The notes beneath the pieces are model-generated. The model saw nothing but the letters and a program-made list of their open reading frames with translations. It did not search any database and was not told where the DNA came from. A stretch of 57,890 bases of DNA. Origin: Phaeovulum veldkampii DSM 11550. GTDB lineage: Bacteria > Pseudomonadota > Alphaproteobacteria > Rhodobacterales > Rhodobacteraceae. The position numbers and the translations under genes were made by a program. Shown one piece after another: positions 37,136 to 45,353 of the stretch (within the stretch, counting starts at the first letter, position 1; each line of letters begins with the position of its first letter). The stretch is taken from assembly GCF_003034995.1 (NCBI RefSeq), contig NZ_PZKF01000019.1, positions 1 through 57,890 of the forward strand, written 5' to 3'.

Positions 37136-38941
37136 TCAGCGGCGGACGACCCGGTCCAGCAGCGGCGAGATCATCCGCACTGCGGTGCGGCGATTGCGCT
37201 GTTCGGCCGCCTGTGTGGGCACCAGCAATTCAGCCTCGCCATACCCCTGCACCACAAGGTTTTCCGGCGGCACCCCGAAATATTCGGTCAGCGCCAGCGC
37301 CAGCGATTCGGCCCGACGGTCAGACAGGGCAAGGTTTGATGACCCCGAGCCGACGGCATCGGTATGACCTTCGATCAGGAACATCTCGGCAGGGTTTTCG
37401 TCGATCAGGTCCGACATGAAGCGGCCAAGCTGTGACAGTTTTTGCGCCTCGCTCGGCCGGATCGCCGCCGAGCCGGTTTCAAAAGTGATGCTTTCCACGT
37501 CGATCGTCGGGGCAAGGGCGCGCACCTCGGGATAGTCGCGCACCTGACGCAGGCTGAACGACCGGCCAATCTCGCGCGCCTGCGCGGCGAACAGGGCGGC
37601 CCGCAGCTCCGCATCATCGGCCCCCGGCCGGATGAAGCGGGCCTCGGGGCGGGGTTTCGGCAAGGTGTTTATGTCGATCCGGTCCACCGACTCAAGATCG
37701 TCGATCAGCACCAGTTCGCGGTCTGCCGCATCCAGACGCGAGCGGCGCAGCACCCGGCCCGAGGCATCCCGGATCGTCACGATCCGGCTGCCATCAGCGC
37801 GCTGCACCACAGACCGGGTAGAGCCGTCGCGGAAGGTTTCGGTGCGCACGGTGCTGCCCGGCTGCCGGATCAGCGTATCATCATCCTTCAGCACCACATA
37901 GCGGCCATCGTCGCGCTGAACGACAACCCGGTCGCCGGTATTCGACACGACCTTGTCGCCATTGTTCAGGATCGCGCCGACAACAAGCCCGCCCAGCACG
38001 ACCAGCCCGAACTTTTCAAGGTTCGTCAGCCCGTCATCCTTCTTGGCTTTGGTCCCGACGGCGGGCGCCAGTGCCGTGGCTTGGGGTTTTGCGAAATCCT
38101 CATCGCTGCTGCGGGTGTCGGCCTCGGTCACAGCGGTGACGGTTTGGGTCGCGCCCTCGGCCGGGGCCGCATCAACGGCGCCGCCGAAAAGTCCTGCTGC
38201 CGCAGCCGCGGCGGCAGGGGCCGCCCCGCCTTCGGCGGCTTCGGGCGCGGTCAGAATGTCGGACAGGGTCTGCACGGCTTCCTCCGAAGCCGGCTCGGCG
38301 GTGATGACAAGCGGCAGGCTTTCATCGCCCGCAACCGCCGTCTCGGTGGCGGCAGCGGCGTCTGTGGCGGGGGCCGGTTCCTGCGTGGGCTTTTCAGCCG
38401 GCGTTTGCACCGCGACTGCAGGCGGGGCTTCGGGCGCGGCCTGTGTTGCAGCCTCGGGGGCGGCGGCTTCAGTTTCTGCGGCCGCTTGCGCCTCTGCGGC
38501 AGTTGCGGCTTCGGCAGCGGCGGCTTCCGCCGCGGCGGCCTCTTCCAGCGCCTTCGTCGCCGCCGCGTCAACCTCTGCGGCAGCCGCCGCGTCGGCATCA
38601 GCCGCAGCAGCGGCGGCCTCTGCGGCGGCTTGTGCCTCCGCAGCAAGGGCGGCTTCTGCGGCTGCGGCGTCTTCCAGCGCTTTTGCCGCCGCCGCCTCGG
38701 CTTCGGCGGCTTCGGTTGCGGCAGCGGCGGCAGCGTCAGAGACCGTGGCGCCGATGGTATCGCACGGCGCGGCGGGGGCCACGACGCAGGTCATGCCCTC
38801 GGGGCAAGGCATGTCTGGCCCGGTCAGACACATGACCGTGCTGTCGCCCACCGTCACTTGGACCTGCGCCAGCACTTGAACCGGCGCGATCGTTGCCAGC
38901 GCAACCGATACAGCTGTGCTCGAAATCAGAAACCGCTTCAT
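37136..38941 (-). CDS. OmpA-family outer membrane/peptidoglycan-binding protein with long Ala/Glu-rich repeat region
   Basis: 601 residues. A Sec signal peptide comes first (KRFLISSTAVSVALATIAPV, cleavage near VLA-Q). Residues about 30-60 hold four cysteines. Residues 65-250 are an Ala/Glu-rich low-complexity run likely to be coiled coil (AAAAKALEDAAAAEAALAAE-like units), then a hydrophobic segment (FGLVVLGGLVVGAILNN near 310), a central domain, and a C-terminal OmpA domain (FETGSAAIRPSEAQKLS, IEGHTDAVGSGSSNLALSDR, NRRTAVRM) with the Asp and Arg that bind diaminopimelate. It may link membrane to cell wall. The region is bracketed by IS remnants. Confidence 0.85.
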   Translation of the reverse strand: MKRFLISSTAVSVALATIAPVQVLAQVQVTVGDSTVMCLTGPDMPCPEGMTCVVAPAAPCDTIGATVSDAAAAAATEAAEAEAAAAKALEDAAAAEAALAAEAQAAAEAAAAAADADAAAAAEVDAAATKALEEAAAAEAAAAEAATAAEAQAAAETEAAAPEAATQAAPEAPPAVAVQTPAEKPTQEPAPATDAAAATETAVAGDESLPLVITAEPASEEAVQTLSDILTAPEAAEGGAAPAAAAAAAGLFGGAVDAAPAEGATQTVTAVTEADTRSSDEDFAKPQATALAPAVGTKAKKDDGLTNLEKFGLVVLGGLVVGAILNNGDKVVSNTGDRVVVQRDDGRYVVLKDDDTLIRQPGSTVRTETFRDGSTRSVVQRADGSRIVTIRDASGRVLRRSRLDAADRELVLIDDLESVDRIDINTLPKPRPEARFIRPGADDAELRAALFAAQAREIGRSFSLRQVRDYPEVRALAPTIDVESITFETGSAAIRPSEAQKLSQLGRFMSDLIDENPAEMFLIEGHTDAVGSGSSNLALSDRRAESLALALTEYFGVPPENLVVQGYGEAELLVPTQAAEQRNRRTAVRMISPLLDRVVRR

Positions 38942-39103
38942 GTCTTGTCCTTTCAGAAGTTGCCGCAGCGGGTCAGCCGCATGCGGCCACGCCCCCTGTT
39001 GTCTGTTTCAGCAAAGCAATTTCCGGGATGATAAGCGATAACACGCGACAGGTTTTTCACAAAGGCGCAGCGAATACCGTCGAACCCGTGCAGGCCGACC
39101 GGG

Positions 39104-40174
39104 TCAGCGCCCCAAGCTGCCGCCTGCCAGTGCCCGATAGGCCAGGGGCGCCAGCAGGATCACGAACAAGATCCGCACCACATGATGCAGCGCCACAAAG
39201 GCGACATCGGCATGGATGGCAAGAGCAACCAGCCCCATTTCGGTCAGACCGCCCGGCGCAAGCGCAAGGATCGCCTGATCGACCCCTACACCTGCAACCG
39301 CGCGCATTGCCAGCCCCGCGCCGGAGGCCAGCATCAGCGTCAAGGCCGTGGCCGCAAGGCTCAGCCCCACGGCGCGCAACAAGACAGCGGCGCCGATGCC
39401 CTGAAACCGGCAGCCCAGTACGGTGCCCAAAATTACCTGCGCCGCAGTAACCAATAGCGGCGGCGGCGCGCTGTGGGTCAGCCCGGTCAGATGCAGCGCC
39501 GCCGAAAGCGCCATTGGGCCCAGAAAGGTGGGCGCCGGCAGATGCAACCGCTTGCCAAGCACGCTGCCCGCAACGGCACAGCCCAGCAAAACCGCCGCAT
39601 CAACCCAGGACAACGCCAACTGCGGCGGGCCGCTGGCCGCCCCCACATCCTGCCCCTGAACGAAACGAAACCAGAATGCGATCAGGGCTATGGTGATCAC
39701 GATCCGCAGGCTGTGGGCCAGGATGATCGGCGCCGGCTTGGCGCCGTTGGCTTCGCCGATCTCGATCATCTCGCTCAGTCCTCCGGGCATTCCGGCGAAA
39801 TAGGCGGTGGTCCAGTCCATCCGCCCGAAACGGTGATAAAACGGCACCACGACCAGCGCCACCGCGACCACATAGGCCATCAACACCGCCACAGTGCCCA
39901 GCCAGACGCTGGCCTGCGTCGCCACCTCTGGCGTGAAACGGGCGCCCAGCAACACGCCGATCACCGCCACCACAACAGGCCGGAGACGGGCCGGGGCTGT
40001 CACCGGCGCACCGCCGACAGCCGCCGCCATGGTGGCAAACAGCGCCCCCAGCATCCACGGCAACGGCAGGTGCATCAAAAAGAACAAGATCCCGCCCGCA
40101 GTCCCTATACCTAGGGCGAGCGCTATGCGGGGCAGGTTTGGCACGTTTGAAATCCGGTAAAGGGTGGGCGTCAA
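39104..40174 (-). CDS. AbrB family membrane protein (duplicated AbrB domain)
   Basis: 356-residue polytopic protein of the AbrB/TIGR03082 family, often misnamed ammonia monooxygenase or transcriptional regulator. The two halves repeat, each starting with a helix pair and a GxxxPLPWMLGALFATM / LPAPTFLGPMALSAAL type segment; a second pair is YFAGMPGGLSEMIEIGE and LALAPGGLTEMGLVAL. About ten membrane helices. Function unproven; a small-molecule exporter is likely. The start is a TTG at 40174; a GTG at 40144 is possible. The acetyltransferase fragment lies 26 bp upstream. Confidence 0.82.
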   Translation of the reverse strand: MTPTLYRISNVPNLPRIALALGIGTAGGILFFLMHLPLPWMLGALFATMAAAVGGAPVTAPARLRPVVVAVIGVLLGARFTPEVATQASVWLGTVAVLMAYVVAVALVVVPFYHRFGRMDWTTAYFAGMPGGLSEMIEIGEANGAKPAPIILAHSLRIVITIALIAFWFRFVQGQDVGAASGPPQLALSWVDAAVLLGCAVAGSVLGKRLHLPAPTFLGPMALSAALHLTGLTHSAPPPLLVTAAQVILGTVLGCRFQGIGAAVLLRAVGLSLAATALTLMLASGAGLAMRAVAGVGVDQAILALAPGGLTEMGLVALAIHADVAFVALHHVVRILFVILLAPLAYRALAGGSLGR

Positions 40175-40200
40175 GGTGGCGATACTGAGCGATCAACACG

Positions 40201-40455
40201 TCAATATCCAAGGCTCTCATGTCCAGCAAGGCCGCCTTCAGCGCGCCATGGCTCCTCCCACCAGGCGATTTGCTGCAAGGTCTCGGCCTGATGCGGCGCG
40301 AAGCGCCATTTCAGGGCCGCGACAATCCCCGCGCCGGTGCCCACCGTGGCTCCGGCCAAAATCTTTAGGCCATGGGCAATCGGGACATCATGCCCGATGG
40401 TCACCCAATGATCGCGCAGCCAGTCGAAAAACGAAGCGTCATCGGCAATCCGCTA
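40201..40455 (-). pseudogene. Hexapeptide-repeat acetyltransferase fragment
   Basis: Reading from the right edge of the IS copy, the frame gives ADDASFFDWLRDHWVTIGHD, PIAHGLKILAGATVGTGAGI and then jumps to FAPHQAETLQQIAWWEEP before its stop. This is the C-terminal region of a CatB/DapH-like acetyltransferase, closest in pattern to the one found in phosphonate (phn) gene clusters, but the segment normally between (GAVVxKDVPPYxIVAGNPA) is gone. The gene is cut at its 5' side by the IS at 40456 and internally deleted. No phn gene is nearby. Confidence 0.45.
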
Positions 40456-40840
40456 GGCTCAGGCTCGATGCCGTGCGGTGTGCCTTGAGATAGGTCGCGT
40501 CGATCATGATCGTCTTGTGTCCGGCACTTTCGGCGGCCAGCCCCACCATGATCCGGGCGAAGACACCGTTGTCGCTCCAGCGCTTCCAACGGTTGTAAAG
40601 GGTCTTGGCTGGCCCATATTCCTTCGGCGCATCACACCACCGCAACCCATTGCGATTGATGAAGATTATGCCGCTCAGAACACGACGATCATCGACGCGG
40701 GGCTTGCCATGGCTCTTCGGAAAGAAAGGCTTGAGGCGCTCCATCTGGGCGTCCGTCAGCCAGTAAAGATTGCTCAACGATCAGGTCTCCTTGCGGAACC
40801 TGAATCACGCCAAACGCACCAAATCAATGGGTCTTGAGTC
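40456..40840 (-). mobile_element. IS5 family (IS427-type) internal-deletion derivative, copy 2
   Basis: 385 bp with both ends: left GGCTCAGG (40456) and right CTTGAGTC (40840), imperfect inverted repeats, each flanked by TA (40454-40455 and 40841-40842), the expected target duplication. The minus strand encodes only the transposase N-terminus from about 40777 (SNLYWLTDAQMERLKPFFPK, WCDAPKEYGPAKTLYNRWKR, IMIDATYLKAHRTASSL with the first catalytic Asp), then the frame leaves the element. The rest of the gene is deleted; the junction uses AGGCTC. It can move only with transposase supplied in trans. Confidence 0.75.
40460..40600. repeat. Direct repeat, second copy (shared with 36876-37015)
   Basis: 141 bases, about 93 percent identical by eye to 36876-37015, same orientation, within transposase sequence. 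Recombination between the two would delete the OmpA-family and AbrB-family genes. Confidence 0.8.
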
Positions 40841-40842
40841 TA

Positions 40843-41012
40843 ACGCTTTGATTTGTGGCTATTTTCGGCTGCTCTCAACTGTTCCCACAAATGCCGGCCC
40901 GTTTCCACCTTTGGCCCCATGTTTCTGTCGCGTTACAGGAGACCGGGAGATTTGCCACATTGTAGCAGGGTTTTGCGGGCAGATCTGATCGACTCTAACC
41001 TATTGAAACTAT
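40843..41012. other. Gap between IS copy 2 and tRNA-Ser
   Basis: 170 bases with no gene. If the IS interrupted the acetyltransferase gene, its 5' part should lie here, but I cannot find matching sequence on the minus strand, so the interruption point was already damaged or the rest has been lost. Confidence 0.4.
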
Positions 41013-41100
41013 TGGCGGAAGGGGTGGGATTCGAACCCACGGATGCTTGCACATCGGCGGTTTTCAAGACCGCTGCAATCGACCACTCTGCCACCCTTCC
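41013..41100 (-). tRNA. tRNA-Ser (TGA)
   Basis: Read on the minus strand: acceptor GGAAGGG, D arm GGCAGAGTGG, anticodon loop CTTGAAA (TGA), a long variable arm GATGTGCAAGCATC as in class II tRNAs, T loop GTTCGAATC, and encoded CCA (41013-41015). Complete. Confidence 0.95.
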
Positions 41101-41158
41101 ACAATACTCCTGCACAAGTTTTCAAGACTAGAGCCTTAAACCACTCGGCCAAACTTCC
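41101..41158 (-). pseudogene. Broken tRNA-Ser 5' half, directly upstream of tRNA-Ser(TGA)
   Basis: The minus strand from 41158 reads GGAAGTTTGGCCGAGTGG then TTTAAGGCTCTAGT, CTTGAAA and ACTTG. This is acceptor 5' strand, D arm and anticodon arm (anticodon TGA, stem 4 of 5 paired) of a serine tRNA. It then loses tRNA shape, has no T arm or 3' acceptor, and joins the start of the intact gene at 41100. Confidence 0.7.
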
Positions 41159-41572
41159 ATACCGTTCGGGCACTGTCACCTGCGATCAACTGCCGGGCGA
41201 CTGTCACGACCCGACCAGCTTTTGCGAGCCTGCCCGCACCCTGCCGCAAACACAGCCCCGTTTGCCAGTTTAAACATTACCGGGCCGGGTTTGATTTTCG
41301 TTCATTCACGCTTGGGGGTGCTAGTCTGTCCGACAAGCGTCACAAGTATTGCCGATATAGCGGATCACGCGATTCTGAAAGAGTGGTTCGGGCTGAAAAC
41401 CGCGCGGCCGCTTTGGCCGCACTTTCCTTGGCAGGGCGGAGCGGATACAGTCCGCTTGCAGCGTAGCAGGACGGCTCGGGCCATGCCGGGGCCGTGTCGC
41501 ACACGAAAGAACGGGCCTTCGGCCAGGCCCGGAGCAGTCAGACGCGGCAGAAACCGCGCGAAGGGGGCAAGG
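41159..41572. other. Long non-coding upstream region of the SPOR gene
   Basis: About 414 bases without a convincing gene. The plus-strand frame of the next gene stays open upstream to 41222, but it lacks a ribosome binding site and family likeness. It likely contains the promoter of the SPOR-dacC-tmk-holB-tatD cluster. A patch TTCATTCACGCTTGGGGGTGC followed by TAGTCTG (about 41302-41330) is the best promoter-like spot I see. Confidence 0.4.
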
Positions 41573-42424
41573 ATGTTTGGGCGACATATCGGACGCATCG
41601 TGCTGATCATGGGAACGGGATTGGTGCTGGCCGGCTGCGAGGCGGGAAAAAACCCCTTCGCCCGTGCCCCCTCAGACAGCGGCGAAGCCGCCGTTGCCGC
41701 CCCCGCGCGCAGCACCGAGCGCGATGTCGAGAAGCCCGATGTGTTTTCGGCCACAGATCAGGGCCTGTGGGATGGGCGGCCGTCGCTGGGCGGCGTCTGG
41801 GTGGCCCATGCGGATGTGAAAGACCCCGAGCGGGTGATGATCCGCAACGCCGCAACCGGGAAATCTGTGATTGGCGCGCTGTTTCGGCGCGAGCGGGACA
41901 ATCCGGGGCCAAAGCTTCAGGTGTCGTCGGATGCGGCCGAGGCGCTGGGAATGCTGGCGGGCCAGCCCGTTTCGTTGAGTGTTGTTGCCCTGCGCCGCGA
42001 GGCGGTGCCCGAGCCTGTCGCCGCAGCAGCAGACCCCGCTGCCGAAACGCCCCCCGGTGCGCCCGAAACGATCACCGCCACGCCTTTGGCCGGTGCGGCA
42101 GCGCCTGACGCCAAAACCCCGGCCAAGGCGACCGCCCCCGCAGCGGCGGCTGCGGCACCGGTTGCGGCGGCAGCCGCGCCGAAGGGCGGCTCGGGCCGGG
42201 CCTTTGTGCAGATCGGGATTTTCAGCGTCGAGGCGAATGCCAAGCGCGCCGCCGATCAGATCCGGGCTGCCGGGCCGGCTGCCGAGGTCCGCAAAGAGGA
42301 AAGCCAGGGCAAGACCTTCTGGCGCGTTGTGGCTGGCCCCGCGGGCTCTGCTGCCGAGCGCGAGGCGCTGGTGAAAAAGATCAAGGGCCTGGGCTACGCC
42401 GATGCCTATGCCGTTTCCAACTGA
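41573..42424 (+). CDS. SPOR domain-containing lipoprotein
   Basis: 283 residues from ATG 41573, after GGGGGCAAGG. The N-terminus is a lipoprotein signal (IGRIVLIMGTGLVLAGC, Cys at residue 22). The middle is an Ala/Pro-rich linker (about 130-200). The C-terminal SPOR domain (RAFVQIGIFSVEANAKRAAD, FWRVVAGPAGSAAEREAL, LGYADAYAV) binds denuded septal peptidoglycan. The preceding domain with LWDGRPSLGGVWVAH resembles the RlpA double-psi barrel region (LAHKTLPFGT is not seen, so catalytic activity is doubtful). It is followed 15 bp on by the D,D-carboxypeptidase. Confidence 0.85.
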   Translation: MFGRHIGRIVLIMGTGLVLAGCEAGKNPFARAPSDSGEAAVAAPARSTERDVEKPDVFSATDQGLWDGRPSLGGVWVAHADVKDPERVMIRNAATGKSVIGALFRRERDNPGPKLQVSSDAAEALGMLAGQPVSLSVVALRREAVPEPVAAAADPAAETPPGAPETITATPLAGAAAPDAKTPAKATAPAAAAAAPVAAAAAPKGGSGRAFVQIGIFSVEANAKRAADQIRAAGPAAEVRKEESQGKTFWRVVAGPAGSAAEREALVKKIKGLGYADAYAVSN

Positions 42425-42439
42425 CCGTCAGGCCCGACT

Positions 42440-43612
42440 ATGACCCTGCCTTCGCTTCGCCCGCTTCTTGCCCTTCTGCTGACCGCGCTTCTGGTGACGG
42501 CGCTGCCTGCGCGGGCGTTTGAAACCCGTGCCTCGGCGGCCTGGGTCTATGACGTGGGCACCGATACGGTGCTGCTGGAAAAGAACGCCGATGTGACGCT
42601 GCCACCCGCCTCGATGTCCAAGCTGATGACGCTGAACATGCTGTTCGAGGCGCTACGCGACGGGCGCGTGACGATGGACACGCAGTTTTCCGTCTCGACC
42701 CGCGCCAAGGAAATGGGCGGCTCGACGATGTTTCTCAACGAGATGGACCGGCCCACGGTTGATCAGTTGATCCACGGGATCATCGTCAATTCCGGCAATG
42801 ATGCCTGTGTTGTGGTCGCCGAGGGGCTGGCCGGGTCGGAGGAGGCCTTTGCCCGGCTGATGACCGAGCGCGCCCGCGCGCTGGGGATGACGAATTCCAT
42901 TTTTGCCAATGCCTCGGGTTGGCCCGATCCGGGGCACCGCATGTCGATGCATGATCTGGGTGTTCTGGCGCGTCGGCTGATCGTCGATTTCCCGGAATTC
43001 TACCCGATCTTTTCGGAAACCGAATACAACTTTGAAAATCGCGCACCTGCCAACAGCCTCAACCGTAACCCGCTGTTGCGGCTCGGTTCGGGCGACTGGA
43101 AGGCTGACGGGCTGAAGACCGGGCACACCTCCGAGGCGGGCTATGGGCTGGTCGGCTCGGCGGTGCAGGGGGGGCGGCGGGTGATCTTTGTCATCACCGG
43201 GCTGGATAGCGAGGCCACCCGCGCACAGGAGGCTGAGCAGATCGTGAATTGGGCCTTTCGCCAGTTCGTGGTGAAAACGCTGGCCAAGGCGGGCACGAAA
43301 CTGGCCGAGGCGCCGGTCTGGCTGGGGGCCGCACCCTCTGTCGGGCTGGTGCCTGCCACGGATCTGCAACTGCTGCTGCCCGCGCTGGCCCATGACGGGG
43401 TAACCGCCGAGGCGGTGTTTTCCGGCCCCGTCACGGCGCCGATTGCCGCCGGGCAGGAACTGGGGCAACTGGTGGTGACAGTGCCGGGCATGGCCGAACA
43501 TCGCGTGCCGCTGGTGGCCGAGGCGGCGGTTGCCGAGGCGGGCTTTGCCGATCGCGTCAAGACGGCCGGGCAGCGGCTGATTGCCCGCGCGCTGGTGGCA
43601 GCGGAGCGCTGA
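42440..43612 (+). CDS. D-alanyl-D-alanine carboxypeptidase (PBP5/6 type)
   Basis: 390-residue S11 serine peptidase that trims the last D-Ala from peptidoglycan stem peptides. A Sec signal peptide ends near ARA-FETR. The three active-site boxes are SMSK (in PPASMSKLMTLN, about 57), SGN (IIVNSGNDACVVVAEG, about 118) and KTG (DGLKTGHTSEAGYGL, about 222). A C-terminal PBP5 domain and a final amphipathic helix for membrane attachment are present. It starts 15 bp after the SPOR gene and stops 7 bp before tmk. Confidence 0.94.
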   Translation: MTLPSLRPLLALLLTALLVTALPARAFETRASAAWVYDVGTDTVLLEKNADVTLPPASMSKLMTLNMLFEALRDGRVTMDTQFSVSTRAKEMGGSTMFLNEMDRPTVDQLIHGIIVNSGNDACVVVAEGLAGSEEAFARLMTERARALGMTNSIFANASGWPDPGHRMSMHDLGVLARRLIVDFPEFYPIFSETEYNFENRAPANSLNRNPLLRLGSGDWKADGLKTGHTSEAGYGLVGSAVQGGRRVIFVITGLDSEATRAQEAEQIVNWAFRQFVVKTLAKAGTKLAEAPVWLGAAPSVGLVPATDLQLLLPALAHDGVTAEAVFSGPVTAPIAAGQELGQLVVTVPGMAEHRVPLVAEAAVAEAGFADRVKTAGQRLIARALVAAER

Positions 43613-43619
43613 GCGCGGC

Positions 43620-44231
43620 ATGTTCATCACCTTCGAGGGCATCGACGGATCGGGCAAATCCACCCAAAGCAGGATGCTGGCTGACAGCCTGCGCGCAGAT
43701 GGCCGCGAGGTGGTGGCTACGCGCGAACCCGGCGGCAGCCCAGGCGCCGAGGAAATCCGCCGTCTGGTGCTGCAAGGCGACCCCGACCGCTGGTCGGCAG
43801 AAACCGAGATTTTGCTGTTCACCGCGGCCCGGCGCGACCATCTGGAACGCACCATCGCGCCCGCGCTGGCCGAAGGCCGGATTGTCGTGTGTGACCGCTT
43901 CGCGGATTCGACCCGTATCTATCAGGGCCTGACGCGGGGCGACCTGCGCGCGCTGGTGGACCGGCTGCACGCGCTGATGATCGGGCGCGAGCCGGACCTG
44001 ACATTTCTGATCGACATCGACCCTGGCATAGGCCTTGCCCGCGCCCGCGCCCGCAAAGGCCATGAGGAACGGTTCGAAGATTTTGGCCTGCCGATGCAGG
44101 AACGGATGCGCGCGGGCTTTCTGGCGCTGGCGGCCGAGTTTCCGGCGCGCTTTCGGCTGATCGATGGCAACCGCGCACCCGAGACGGTGGCCGCGGAGGT
44201 GGCAGCCCTGACCCGCGCGGCGCTGGCATGA
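43620..44231 (+). CDS. tmk: Thymidylate kinase
   Basis: Phosphorylates dTMP to dTDP. 203 residues from ATG 43620. P-loop FITFEGIDGSGKSTQ, the DR(F/Y) motif VVCDRFADSTRIYQG, and the LID region RARARKGHEERFEDF are typical. Within the cluster it overlaps holB by 4 bp (ATGA), the usual tmk-holB coupling. Start upstream at 43581 is possible but the family starts MFITFEG. Confidence 0.96.
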   Translation: MFITFEGIDGSGKSTQSRMLADSLRADGREVVATREPGGSPGAEEIRRLVLQGDPDRWSAETEILLFTAARRDHLERTIAPALAEGRIVVCDRFADSTRIYQGLTRGDLRALVDRLHALMIGREPDLTFLIDIDPGIGLARARARKGHEERFEDFGLPMQERMRAGFLALAAEFPARFRLIDGNRAPETVAAEVAALTRAALA

Positions 44232-45337
44232 GCGAGGGCGGCCTGCCCGAACCCGACCGGGTCGATGGCGCCCCGCACCCGCGCGACACGCTGCGCCTGT
44301 TCGGTCAGCCGCGCGCCGAAGCGTCCGTGCTGGAGGCCTTTGCAACCCGCCGCCTGCATCACGGCTGGTTGCTGACCGGCCCCCGCGGCATTGGCAAGGC
44401 CACTCTGGCCTGGCGTATCGCGCGGTTTTTGCTGGCCACGCCGGACGACGACGGCGGGCTTTTCGCCGCGCCGCCGCCGCGCGATCTGGATATCGCGCTC
44501 GATCATCCGGTGGCCCGCCGCCTGTCAGCCCTGTCAGAGCCGCGGCTCTTTCTTTTGCGCCGCGGCCCGAACGACAAGGGCAGCGCGCTGTCTGCCGATA
44601 TCCGGGTGGATGACGTGCGCAAGCTGAAATCGTTTTTGCATCTGTCCTCGGCAGATGGCGGGCGTCGTGTGGTCATCGTGGATGCCGCCGATGACATGAA
44701 CACCGCCGCCGCCAACGCGCTGCTGAAGCTGCTGGAGGAACCGCCTGCGGGGGCCATTTTCCTGCTGGTCGCGCATCAGCCTGCCGGGCTTTTGCCCACG
44801 ATCCGCTCGCGCTGCCGCGAATTGCGACTGGCCACGCTGGCGCCCGCCGACATGGCCGCGGCACTGGCGCAGGCCGGGGCCGAGGCGCCCGATCCGGTCG
44901 CGCTGGCGCAGCTGTCGGGCGGTTCGGTGGGCGAGGCGATCCGGCTGGCCAATCTTGACGGGCTGGACACCTATGCTCGGCTGGTCACTCTGCTGGCCAG
45001 CCTGCCGCGGCTGGATCGACCGCAGGCCCTGACACTGGCCGACAGCGTGGCGGGCAAGGCCGCCGAGGCGCGGTTTGATCTGATGCTGGGGCTGTTCGAT
45101 CTGTTTCTGTCGCGGCTGGCGCGCAGCGGTGCCACTGGCCAGCCCCTGCCCGAGGCTGCGCCGGGCGAGGCCGCGCTGATGGCGCGGCTGGCCCCCGATG
45201 CCCCTGCGGCCCGACACTGGGCCGGGCTGCACCAAAGCCTTGGCGCGCGGGCGCGGCATGGCAGGGCTGTCAACCTTGACCCCGCCGCGCTGGTCATGGA
45301 TATGGTTCTGCAGATCGCGGCGGCCGCCCCCGCCTGA
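44228..45337 (+). CDS. holB: DNA polymerase III delta prime subunit
   Basis: Clamp-loader subunit, 369 residues. The AAA+ fold is seen in HHGWLLTGPRGIGKATLAWR, the DVRKLKSFLHLSSADGGRRV region, VVIVDAADDMNTAAANALLK, and the arginine-finger stretch LLPTIRSRCRELRL. The zinc site of E. coli delta prime is not evident. The C-terminal collar domain is Ala/Leu-rich. It is coupled to tmk and 16 bp ahead of tatD. Confidence 0.92.
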   Translation: MSEGGLPEPDRVDGAPHPRDTLRLFGQPRAEASVLEAFATRRLHHGWLLTGPRGIGKATLAWRIARFLLATPDDDGGLFAAPPPRDLDIALDHPVARRLSALSEPRLFLLRRGPNDKGSALSADIRVDDVRKLKSFLHLSSADGGRRVVIVDAADDMNTAAANALLKLLEEPPAGAIFLLVAHQPAGLLPTIRSRCRELRLATLAPADMAAALAQAGAEAPDPVALAQLSGGSVGEAIRLANLDGLDTYARLVTLLASLPRLDRPQALTLADSVAGKAAEARFDLMLGLFDLFLSRLARSGATGQPLPEAAPGEAALMARLAPDAPAARHWAGLHQSLGARARHGRAVNLDPAALVMDMVLQIAAAAPA

Positions 45338-45353
45338 CAGCGAAGGACAGGCC

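Noticed and set aside
38251-38835. Arg/Pro-rich frames across the OmpA repeat region
   Set aside because: Frame-shifted readings of Ala/Glu codon repeats.
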